In this document: in pieces, positions 8,083-13,816 of the stretch
Numbering within the stretch: position 1 is the first letter of the stretch
Layout: every line of letters starts with the position of its first letter
Source of the DNA: Christensenellaceae bacterium
Lineage (GTDB): Bacteria > Bacillota > Clostridia > Christensenellales > Aristaeellaceae
Direction of reading: 5' to 3'
Assembly: GCA_017881705.1 (NCBI GenBank)
Contig: JADGQP010000118.1
Coordinates: 1-13,816 of the forward strand
Length of the DNA: 13,816 nucleotides
Made by a program: the position numbers and the translations under genes
The notes under the pieces: model-generated
What the model saw: only the letters and a program-made list of their open reading frames with translations
Databases searched by the model: none
What the model was told of the DNA's origin: nothing

Positions 8083-11000
8083 ATGAAGTATCGCGCCGTA
8101 TCCACACTCCGCCGAGCGGCTGCCTGGGCCATTACCTTGCTGCTGCTGCTTTCGCAGGTGGGTCTGCCCGCTTTTGCCTTAACGCAGGATGAAACCAACG
8201 CCCTGCCTACCGTTACGGTCTATTACCAAACCGCCGCGGATGGCCAGGCCGTGCCCGTCGTAGCCACACCGACTTCGGATACGCTCGGCTACGCCTTCTG
8301 GGCCACGCTTCCGGCCGAGGCGTTCTCTTTCCCCATCACGCTGAGCGTTCTGCCCAGTTCCCAGAACCCCGACTATACGTTTACCCCGCCGGACAGCTCG
8401 GCCATTACCGCAGACGCGAACACCGTCGATTATACCGGCGTACCCACCGTGATTACCGCATACCAGGGCGATACAGCGATCACCACCTATAACCTGTATG
8501 TGTCCGCCGCACAGATGCCCGCGGAAGTGGCGCCTGTAGACGTGCCCGTGCAGTACATTGACGCGGATAATCCCTCCAGCGTGCTTTATTCCACTACGTT
8601 TACGGCCTATTATAACACGGATAACATGGTAACGGCGGATCCGGGCCAGGTACCGGACGGCTATACCCTGCAAAGCAGCGACAGCGTGTCCGTGACCGTG
8701 GATCAAAACGGCGCAGCAACGCCTTCCAGCGTCACCTTTTATTTCAGCAAACCGCAAGCCGTTCAGGGAACGCTGACCATCCTTTATCAGGATGACCAGG
8801 GCAATTCCCTCGCTGGCGCCCAAACGCAAACGCTCGACCCGGGCACTTATTCCATTACACCGGATATGGGCCTTATCCCCAACGGATACACGCTCAGCGC
8901 CGGCAGCGCACAGGAAGTATCGGTAACCGTAGGCAGCGATGGCAGCGTATCGCCGGATACGGTTACATTCACCTTCACGGCGCCGCAAACCGCGACCGAA
9001 GCGCCGACGGCTGAGCCTACCACTCAACCCACCTCTGAGCCAACAACCGAACCCACAACTGAGCTCACAACTGAACCCACGGCTGAACCAACCGCCGTAC
9101 CCACGGATGTGCCCGCGCCCGCGGCCACGTCCGAGCCGGTGACGGTCAACCTGTACGCTAAAACCAACAAAGTCGCCAATTTCCGCACCCAGCCCAACAC
9201 CACCAGCGATAAAGCCTTCGCGGATGTTGCCAGCGGCGCTTACGTGTGGGTCTATTACACGCAGGATATTCCGGACAGCGATGGCACTCCTCGTAACTGG
9301 TCCGCCATCAGCTACAACGGCACCGATTGCTATGTGTGGAGCAGCCTGATTAACGTATTATCCCAGCAGGACAGCGACGCATATAATTATGCGCAGCCCA
9401 CCGCGGTGCCCGGCACTGAAACTGCGGCGCCGGAATTCACCGCGGTACCCACCGCCGAGCCCACGGCTGAGCCTACGGCTGAACCTACCGTTGAGCCTAC
9501 TACAGAACCTACCGCCGAGCCCACAACCGAGCCTACTCCCGTACCCACGGAGGTGCCCGCGGCCGCAGCCACGCCTGAGCCGGTGGCGGTTAATTTGTAC
9601 GCAAAAACCAACAAAGTCGCCAATTTCCGCAACCAGCCCAGCACCACCAGCGCCAAAGCCTTTGCGGATGTTGGCAGCGGCGCTTATGTGTGGGTCTATA
9701 ACACACAGGATATAACGGAGAGCGACGGCACCGTGCGTAACTGGTCCTCCATAAGCTACAACGGCACCGCTTGCTATGTGTGGAGCAGCCTGATCGATGT
9801 TTTGTCCCAGCAGGAAAGCGACGCGTATAATTACGCGCAGCCTACCGCGATGCCCGGAACCGAAACTGTCGCGCCGGAACCCACGGCAACCCCCACCCTC
9901 GAGCCCACCGCGGTACCCACCGCAGTACCTACCGCAGAGCCTACCGCGGTACCCACTGCCGAACCTACCGCCGAGCCTACCGCGGTACCCACTACCGAAC
10001 CTACCGCCACACCTACAGCTGAGCCTACCGCGGTACCCACCGCTGAACCTACCGCCACACCTACCGCTGAGCCTACCGCGGTACCCACTGCCGAACCTAC
10101 CGCTGAGCCTACCGCGGTACCCACCGCTGAACCTACCGCCACACCTACCGCGACCCCCACTGCCACGCCTACCGTAACGGCTACCGTAACCGCCACGCCC
10201 ACCGCTACCCCCACCGCTACACCTACCGCAACTGCTACGGCGACAGCCACGCCTACCGCTACCCCCACCGCCACACCGGTAAATATGTACGTAGGTTATG
10301 CCGTTACCACCGCAAAAACAGCGCTGCGGGACAACGCCACCCTGGATGACGGTTCCATTATCGTTACGCTGCCGGCGAACACGCTGCTATACCTGAACGG
10401 TCAAGCCACAGCCAACAACATCCTCTGGAGCGGCGCGCAGACCCTGCTGGGTACTTCCTACATCGGCATCGTGCAGGATGGCGCAGTCAGCCATATTAAC
10501 AAAACAGAGGCTCAAAAGTATATCGACGCCTATAACGCTTCGCACCCCATGCCTACGCCCACCAGAACGCTTGCGCCCACCAACACACCCACGCAGATGG
10601 CAGGTTACTTTATCACGCTGGGCGAGGTTCCCTTGCGCAGCGTGCCCAACGCCTACTCGGATATCATCACCTGGCTGCCCAACGACACCGTGGTATACGT
10701 TTCCGGCCAGCATTATGAAAACGGTACCGCCTGGGATATCGCAACCTATCAGATGGAAGTGGGCTATGCCCGCGCCGACCAACTTCGTCAGCTCAGCGCC
10801 GCCGAGGTGCAGCCGTACTTGAACAACTTCACCACCGCCACACCCACGCCTTCCGTTACGCCGCAGCCCTATGATCCGTACGCGGCGTCCAGTTATGGCT
10901 ACGTATCCTCCAGTTCCGTCAATTTCCGCTCCACGCCCAGCGCCAACGGCGCAAAGCTGAAAACGCTCAAGCAATATGCCTTCGCGCTGGTCCTCGGCTC

Positions 11001-12000
11001 CAAGGTTGTCAACGGCAACACCTGGTATAACCTCAACCAGTCCGGTACCGTCGGCTGGGTGGACGGGCATTACTTTAAGGTGCTGAACCTTACGGAGCTT
11101 ACCTCCTTCCTCAACAGCAACGAGTATTTAACGGGGCTTACCAATAACAGCACATCCGCGTCTTCCTCCTCCTCAAGCGGCAGCTCGGGCAGCACCACGC
11201 AGGGCCAGGTTTCTACCGTGGAGGATTGGAACGTGGGCACGTGGCAGAACCCCAGCAGCTCGTTAAACGCTTCCTATCCGCCGTTTGACCCCTACGCCAC
11301 AGCCACACCGGCGCCTACGAACACGGATGGCACCGCGGCAGGCGTGGCGGGTGCCACGACTACGCCCACGGCCACATTCGTCATCGGCACGATGATCCCC
11401 ATCGCTTATGATACGGAAAACACGGAAACCACTTCCGATAACAGCTGGGTCGGCATCGTGGTCGGCGGCATCATCCTGCTGGGCGGCGCAGGCGGTATTT
11501 ACGCCTACGCGTTGCAGCAGAATAAAAAGCGCCGTATCGCCGCGCGCAACGCCGCTTACAGCCGCAAGTCCACACAAACCGACGCCAACGGCGGACAAAC
11601 CGGCGCCAACGGCGGACAAACCGGCGCGAACCCCGCCGATCCCTACACCCGCCGCGCCGTAGCCGCGCCAACCGTTAACAGCACCGCGGATCGCAACGAA
11701 CAGAAGCCGCCTGCCGCCAAGCAGGAGGATCCGTATCGGCCTTCCGCGCAAAGCGGCGCGGCAACCGGTAACCGCCCGACAAACCCGTACGCCCGCCCCG
11801 CGCAGGGTTCCGCGCCGCATGCTGCGCCAACCGTCCAAAGCGGAACCAATCCCTATGTGAAGCCTCAGGATCAATCACCTGCCAACCCGTATAAAGCAGC
11901 CGACAGCGCAACGCCGCCCAGCTCGGAGCCGATCAACCCCACGCCGAGGCATTCCAGCCGCACCAGCCGGTACCAACACGACGATCACGACGACGAATAA
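8083..12000 (+). CDS. Large MucBP/SH3b surface protein with Pro-Thr repeats and cytoplasmic (N/D)PY tail
   Basis: 1305-aa membrane-anchored extracellular protein, probably wall-binding or adhesive; no catalytic domain seen. AAAGGAGG (8068) lies 8 nt before the ATG. Order: signal peptide with an AFA cleavage site (1-32); a beta-rich domain (40-150); two MucBP-like repeats (about 154-223, 229-301) marked by VPVQYIDAD, PDGYTLQS, GTLTILYQDD and PNGYTLSA; a Pro-Thr linker; two near-identical SH3b modules (353-438, 502-587; KTNKVANFR, GAYVWVY, CYVWSSLI) split by a second linker; a long (E/A/T)PT linker (588-732); three more SH3b-like modules (733-815, 839-917, 937-1003; VPLRSVPN, VNFRSTPS, VGWVDGHYF); a Ser-rich linker; one transmembrane helix (1123-1144) followed by KKRR; and a 160-residue cytoplasmic tail with NGGQTGA repeats and five (N/D)PY motifs. 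There is no LPXTG, so anchoring is by the helix. SH3b modules commonly bind peptidoglycan. It has its own promoter and terminator. Confidence 0.93.
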   Translation: MKYRAVSTLRRAAAWAITLLLLLSQVGLPAFALTQDETNALPTVTVYYQTAADGQAVPVVATPTSDTLGYAFWATLPAEAFSFPITLSVLPSSQNPDYTFTPPDSSAITADANTVDYTGVPTVITAYQGDTAITTYNLYVSAAQMPAEVAPVDVPVQYIDADNPSSVLYSTTFTAYYNTDNMVTADPGQVPDGYTLQSSDSVSVTVDQNGAATPSSVTFYFSKPQAVQGTLTILYQDDQGNSLAGAQTQTLDPGTYSITPDMGLIPNGYTLSAGSAQEVSVTVGSDGSVSPDTVTFTFTAPQTATEAPTAEPTTQPTSEPTTEPTTELTTEPTAEPTAVPTDVPAPAATSEPVTVNLYAKTNKVANFRTQPNTTSDKAFADVASGAYVWVYYTQDIPDSDGTPRNWSAISYNGTDCYVWSSLINVLSQQDSDAYNYAQPTAVPGTETAAPEFTAVPTAEPTAEPTAEPTVEPTTEPTAEPTTEPTPVPTEVPAAAATPEPVAVNLYAKTNKVANFRNQPSTTSAKAFADVGSGAYVWVYNTQDITESDGTVRNWSSISYNGTACYVWSSLIDVLSQQESDAYNYAQPTAMPGTETVAPEPTATPTLEPTAVPTAVPTAEPTAVPTAEPTAEPTAVPTTEPTATPTAEPTAVPTAEPTATPTAEPTAVPTAEPTAEPTAVPTAEPTATPTATPTATPTVTATVTATPTATPTATPTATATATATPTATPTATPVNMYVGYAVTTAKTALRDNATLDDGSIIVTLPANTLLYLNGQATANNILWSGAQTLLGTSYIGIVQDGAVSHINKTEAQKYIDAYNASHPMPTPTRTLAPTNTPTQMAGYFITLGEVPLRSVPNAYSDIITWLPNDTVVYVSGQHYENGTAWDIATYQMEVGYARADQLRQLSAAEVQPYLNNFTTATPTPSVTPQPYDPYAASSYGYVSSSSVNFRSTPSANGAKLKTLKQYAFALVLGSKVVNGNTWYNLNQSGTVGWVDGHYFKVLNLTELTSFLNSNEYLTGLTNNSTSASSSSSSGSSGSTTQGQVSTVEDWNVGTWQNPSSSLNASYPPFDPYATATPAPTNTDGTAAGVAGATTTPTATFVIGTMIPIAYDTENTETTSDNSWVGIVVGGIILLGGAGGIYAYALQQNKKRRIAARNAAYSRKSTQTDANGGQTGANGGQTGANPADPYTRRAVAAPTVNSTADRNEQKPPAAKQEDPYRPSAQSGAATGNRPTNPYARPAQGSAPHAAPTVQSGTNPYVKPQDQSPANPYKAADSATPPSSEPINPTPRHSSRTSRYQHDDHDDE
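9097..9878 (+). repeat. Direct duplication of an SH3b-linker unit within the surface gene
   Basis: Two units of about 338 nt, 9097-9434 and 9541-9878, are offset by exactly 444 nt (148 codons). Both read VPT(D/E)VP, then an SH3b module with KTNKVANFR and SQQ(D/E)SDAYNYAQPTA, and end in PGTET. Long stretches are identical at DNA level (AACCAACAAAGTCGCCAATT), while scattered silent and replacement changes show some age. In-frame spacing makes loss or gain by recombination possible. Confidence 0.92.
9877..10278 (+). repeat. Pro-Thr-Glu tandem repeat tract
   Basis: About 134 codons of three-residue periods (EPT, VPT, TPT with Ala between), organised in higher-order blocks such as AEPTAVPTAEPTATPT of 48 nt, several nearly identical in DNA (GAGCCTACCGCGGTACCCAC recurs). 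The last third changes to TPTATPT. It is an extended, probably glycosylatable spacer and a likely site of copy-number change. Confidence 0.93.
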
Positions 12001-12021
12001 CCCTCGCGTTCACTCCTGAAT

Positions 12022-12057
12022 AACCCCCCGCGGTTGATTACCGCGGGGGGTTTGCTT
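12022..12057 (+). terminator. Intrinsic terminator of the surface-protein gene
   Basis: A perfect stem, CCCCCCGCGG (12024-12033) with CCGCGGGGGG (12041-12050), extended by AA/TT to 12 bp, closes a 7-nt loop and is followed by TTTGCTT. It lies 22 nt after the stop codon. Confidence 0.92.
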
Positions 12058-12639
12058 AATAATAACCGCCTTGGTGCTGTGTTTCATGGGTATCGCTTCA
12101 CGGCAAGGGCGCTCCCCGTTTGCCTGGCCGCGTAAGCGCCGTTTTCGCGGTATTCTTACGCGATACGCGTGGAAAACAAACAGCCGCGGATCTTGAATGC
12201 CTATATAAATGGCTTATAAACCTTCACCCCCTGCGGTCATCGACCGTGGGGGTATGTTTATTGGGATGCGATGTTTGTATAGGGTTTTTCCGGTTGCGCC
12301 CGGGAATAAGACTTACAGTCTGTATCAAATGCCTAAAAGTCATATTATACTACATCCAGCATTTGTCCTCTTCCGTTTCGATGGGAGGATACGGGGAATA
12401 AAAACGACTGGTAGAGGCCGACTCGCGTTGCCTTAACGCGGGTTTGTAAATGCTGTCGAGGCTGAATCGGCCCACCCCGGGCGTATTGCCTGTTGTACGG
12501 TTTGTCCCTTTCCGTGCGAAGCGTATGCGCGGTGAACGCGCGGCTTTTATCTGCGCGGTTATGGCGGATACGGCTGTGCGCAGGGTTTCCCCGCGACGGT
12601 TTGGGTACCGATATCAAACGTACGATGGGAGGGTGTACA
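12058..12639. other. 582-bp region with no recognisable gene
   Basis: Open frames cross this stretch on both strands, but none has a good ribosome binding site, family motif or plausible composition. It contains an 8-bp inverted repeat CGCGTAAG/CTTACGCG (12129-12136/12155-12162), a possible promoter TTGAAT-16-TATAAA (12193-12198/12215-12220), a terminator-like hairpin (12226-12253) and a second hairpin ACTCGCGTT/AACGCGGGT (12421-12429/12435-12443) followed by TTG. It may hold the leader of the 36-aa gene, a small RNA, or decayed sequence; I cannot tell which. Confidence 0.6.
12226..12253 (+). terminator. Terminator-like hairpin in the intergenic region
   Basis: ACCCCC and CGGTC (12226-12238) pair with GACCG and GGGGGT (12242-12253) around a small interior loop and a 3-nt loop, followed by ATGTTTATT. 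It starts just 6 nt after the TATAAA of the possible promoter, so a transcript from there would begin inside the hairpin; the two calls cannot both be fully functional. Confidence 0.45.
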
Positions 12640-12750
12640 ATGGTCGAAAAGATCCTGGCTATGCTGGAACAAATTACGGACACACGGGCTTTGGAACGGG
12701 TTTACTGGTTCGTCGAACGGCTGCTCGTGCGGCAAACGCCCAAACGTTGA
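12640..12750 (+). CDS. 36-aa helical microprotein
   Basis: A short gene starting at ATG 12640, with GGGAGG (12627-12632) 7 nt upstream, reading MVEKILAMLEQITDTRALER then VYWFVERLLVRQTPKR. It is predicted to be two amphipathic helices. The pattern of a short N-terminal helix, a T-D turn and a helix ending in FVERLL is one I associate with tiny conserved Firmicute proteins found near XRE regulators; that is memory, not a search. Its last helix resembles the C-terminal helix of the XRE protein encoded opposite it (FVERLL against FVDRLR). It converges on that gene with 136 bp between the stops. A longer upstream in-frame start (12493) lacks a ribosome binding site. Confidence 0.65.
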   Translation: MVEKILAMLEQITDTRALERVYWFVERLLVRQTPKR

Positions 12751-12886
12751 GCGCGTGCCCCCTCTGCAAGGCAAACGGGTCCCCCCGTATCCCAGGGTGC
12801 CGCCCCGTGACTGTTTGGGAGGAATGGAACCAGCCGCCTTATTTCCGCATAGGAGAAAAGAGAAACATCGTCCATTCCGCCGGTTT

Positions 12887-13258
12887 TTAGCTCGCGCTTG
12901 TTCGATCGCCGGCACGCAGCCGATCCACAAACGCCTCCAGCATCACCCACGCATCCGGCGGCAGATCGGCCAGTTCACGGAACACCGCTTTGACAAACTC
13001 ATTTTCTCCGGTCATCGCGCGCTCCAGTTTGTCCAGCGTAACCATGTCCTCGGGTACGTTCACGGGTCCGTTGCCGTTTTTTAACCAATCGTAGCTGATT
13101 GCGTATTCACGGCAGATCAGCCGTATCACCGCCTCCGGTGGTTCCACACGCCCGTTTTCCCAAGAGGCTACGACGTCGCGCGTTACGCCTATACGCAGCG
13201 CAAATTCCGCCTGCGTCCACCTCATTTGATGCCGAAATGTCTTAATACGTTCATTCAT
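12887..13258 (-). CDS. XRE-family helix-turn-helix transcriptional regulator
   Basis: 123-aa DNA-binding protein, probably a repressor. The N-terminal HTH (about residues 3-60) shows the classic pattern: RHQMRWTQAEFALRIGVTRD with helix 2 TQAEFALRIG and recognition helix TRDVVASWENG, then EPPEAVIRLICREYAISYDW and LKNGNGP, a phrase common in phage- and element-type XRE regulators. A C-terminal part with EFVKAVFRELADLPPDAWVM and EAFVDRL is helical and probably mediates oligomerisation. I chose ATG 13258 because AGGGGG lies 8 nt upstream and the promoter predicts a transcript start near 13276; an in-frame ATG at 13279 would fall outside that transcript. It is divergent from the 62-aa gene, and the shared 200-bp region carries palindromes overlapping both promoters, so autoregulation is likely. 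Confidence 0.92.
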   Translation of the reverse strand: MNERIKTFRHQMRWTQAEFALRIGVTRDVVASWENGRVEPPEAVIRLICREYAISYDWLKNGNGPVNVPEDMVTLDKLERAMTGENEFVKAVFRELADLPPDAWVMLEAFVDRLRAGDRTSAS

Positions 13259-13282
13259 GAGATACACCCCCTGTTGCATCCT

Positions 13283-13311
13283 ATTGTACCATTAGTATTT
13301 GTGTTTGTCTA
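13283..13311 (-). promoter_or_regulatory. Promoter of the XRE regulator
   Basis: On the minus strand: TAGACA (13311-13306), a 17-nt spacer and TACAAT (13288-13283) preceded by TGG, an extended -10. Start of transcription is predicted near 13276, leaving an 18-nt leader. The -35 lies inside palindrome 1. Confidence 0.85.
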
Positions 13312-13317
13312 CACAAA
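13298..13317. promoter_or_regulatory. Operator-like palindrome 1, over the -35 of the XRE promoter
   Basis: TTTGTGT (13298-13304) and ACACAAA (13311-13317) are perfect inverted repeats with a 6-nt centre. A second register in the same sequence gives TTTGT-N4-ACAAA (13304-13317). Position over the regulator's own -35 suits negative autoregulation. Confidence 0.6.
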
Positions 13318-13330
13318 ATAACGGAAAATA

Positions 13331-13340
13331 GTGTTGACAC
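13331..13340. promoter_or_regulatory. Operator-like palindrome 2, over the -35 of the rightward promoter
   Basis: GTGTTGACAC is a perfect 10-bp palindrome that includes all of the TTGACA box. It is short enough to be chance on its own; its support is the company of sites 1 and 3. Confidence 0.45.
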
Positions 13341-13362
13341 ACACGCACCTATGGTCTATAAT
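13334..13362 (+). promoter_or_regulatory. Consensus promoter of the 62-aa gene
   Basis: Perfect TTGACA (13334-13339) and perfect TATAAT (13357-13362) with a 17-nt spacer. Transcription should start near 13369, inside palindrome 3, giving a leader of about 90 nt. Such a strong promoter is usually kept under repression. Confidence 0.92.
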
Positions 13363-13376
13363 GTGTACTGTTACAC
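13363..13376. promoter_or_regulatory. Operator-like palindrome 3, at the rightward transcription start
   Basis: GTGTA-CTGT-TACAC, a perfect 5-bp inverted repeat with a 4-nt centre, directly after the TATAAT. A repressor bound here would block RNA polymerase at the start site. Confidence 0.55.
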
Positions 13377-13458
13377 GATATTCCCTTGAATGGGACAGGA
13401 ATTTCTCCATTGTCTGCGCATCTCGCCACCAAATCGGTTGAAACAGGAGCGATTAAAA

Positions 13459-13647
13459 ATGCTTAAAGGCACTATCCCATCCTCCGCACAACCCAATCAA
13501 CCGACCCATGAAATGGAACAGAAACTTCGTCTGCTACCCAAAGAGAAACAGGCGCAGACGCTCGCCTATGCGCGTGGGCTGAGGGACGGCTATCATAAGC
13601 GGCTCGATGCCCTTACGTCTGCCGAAAAGAGTCAGGCATCTAAATAG
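13459..13647 (+). CDS. 62-aa protein of unknown function, divergent from the XRE regulator
   Basis: The frame starts at ATG 13459 with AGGAG (13445-13449) 9 nt upstream and ends at TAG 13645-13647. The sequence begins MLKGTIPSSAQPNQPTHEME (flexible) and continues with a highly charged helical region, QKLRLLPKEKQAQTLAYARG then LRDGYHKRLDALTSAEK. No transmembrane segment, signal peptide or catalytic motif. An upstream in-frame ATG at 13390 has no ribosome binding site. Its perfect-consensus promoter with three flanking palindromes suggests it is the principal target of the XRE regulator and could be the first gene of a longer transcript leaving the window. An antirepressor or excision-factor-like role would fit the layout, but nothing in the sequence proves it. 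Confidence 0.75.
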   Translation: MLKGTIPSSAQPNQPTHEMEQKLRLLPKEKQAQTLAYARGLRDGYHKRLDALTSAEKSQASK

Positions 13648-13816
13648 ATATCTCCACTATACGCCACTTGTTTAATTACTTTATTCATTTATTGTTGCTT
13701 CTTGCCCACATTCTTTGCATTTTTGCCCATTTTCACGCCATTATTCTCCACTTTCTACGCGCCGTATGTATACGTGCCCTTCTCCCTGACCGTTCACGCA
13801 GAAAGGATGTTTTTTA
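13648..13816. other. AT-rich tail with phased direct repeats
   Basis: No gene is seen. The stretch is markedly more AT- and pyrimidine-rich than the rest of the window. TTGCCCACATTC (13702-13713) recurs as TTGCCCATTTTC (13723-13734), 21 bp apart, that is about two helical turns. The window ends GAAAGGATGTTTTTTA, which could be the ribosome binding site (AAAGGATG) of a gene starting just past the edge. Confidence 0.45.

Noticed and set aside
9831..10274. Minus-strand (VGVAVG)n and plus-strand Pro/Leu-rich frames across the PT tract; also considered as a CRISPR-like array
   Set aside because: The period is a multiple of three, with no unique spacers, and it is coding in frame with the surface protein. 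The other frames are by-products of the repeat.
12450..12890. 146-codon plus-strand frame and 112-codon minus-strand frame around the microprotein
   Set aside because: No ribosome binding sites and no domain signs; the short frame at 12640 has both a good site and a sensible helical composition.
13258..13279. Upstream ATG at 13279 as the start of the XRE regulator
   Set aside because: It lies at or before the predicted transcription start and has no ribosome binding site, whereas ATG 13258 has AGGGGG at 8 nt.
12640..13647. Toxin-antitoxin pair
   Set aside because: The genes are convergent or divergent rather than a bicistronic pair, and neither small protein shows a known toxin motif or a toxic-peptide membrane helix.

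Overview
The window looks like chromosomal DNA from a Bacillota bacterium, most likely a fairly GC-rich member of class Clostridia. The basis is the Gram-positive style GyrB/GyrA sequences, strong AGGAGG ribosome binding sites, consensus TTGACA/TATAAT promoters, a lipobox lipoprotein, and a large secreted SH3b/Pro-Thr-repeat surface protein of the type common in gut Clostridia. The order and genus cannot be fixed from the sequence. A gyrB-gyrA pair is often close to oriC, so the window may be origin-proximal, but dnaA, dnaN and recF are not in view.

Layout. (1) 1-4836, plus strand: gyrB (5' end cut off by the window) and complete gyrA, encoding the two subunits of DNA gyrase. They are separated by 436 bp that folds back on itself: 36-nt outer arms with one mismatch enclose a second, 102-nt hairpin. 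(2) 4837-5438: an intergenic block with a strong gyrA terminator and two to three degenerate tandem copies of a module that carries the terminator half-arm and T-tract. A 41-codon ORF with a good ribosome binding site lies in it. (3) 7845 down to 5439, minus strand: a probable four-gene operon of an ADP-ribose-pyrophosphatase-like Nudix hydrolase, a 50-aa single-pass membrane protein, a GNAT acetyltransferase, and a TPR-like lipoprotein whose start codon overlaps the GNAT stop (ATGA). (4) 7991-12055, plus strand: a consensus promoter drives a 1305-aa surface protein with a signal peptide, two MucBP-like domains, five SH3b-like modules, long Pro-Thr linkers, a C-terminal transmembrane helix and a cytoplasmic tail with repeated (N/D)PY motifs. 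A strong terminator follows. (5) 12056-12639: no recognisable gene, several hairpins. (6) 12640-13816: a small regulatory locus. A 36-aa microprotein converges on an XRE-family repressor (minus strand), which is divergent from a 62-aa protein. The divergent promoters are both near consensus and carry three GTGT/ACAC-type palindromes, as expected for an autoregulated genetic switch.

How the parts relate. Gyrase is housekeeping. The Nudix-GNAT-lipoprotein operon mixes metabolite clean-up, acetyl transfer and an envelope scaffold with no obvious single pathway. The surface protein is probably a wall-associated adhesin or scaffold; no catalytic domain is visible. The XRE locus resembles the control region of a prophage or integrative element, but no integrase, attachment site or structural phage gene is in the window. 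The most interesting items are the divergent operator cluster with its microproteins, the foldback between gyrB and gyrA, the amplified terminator module after gyrA, and the (N/D)PY cytoplasmic tail of the surface protein.
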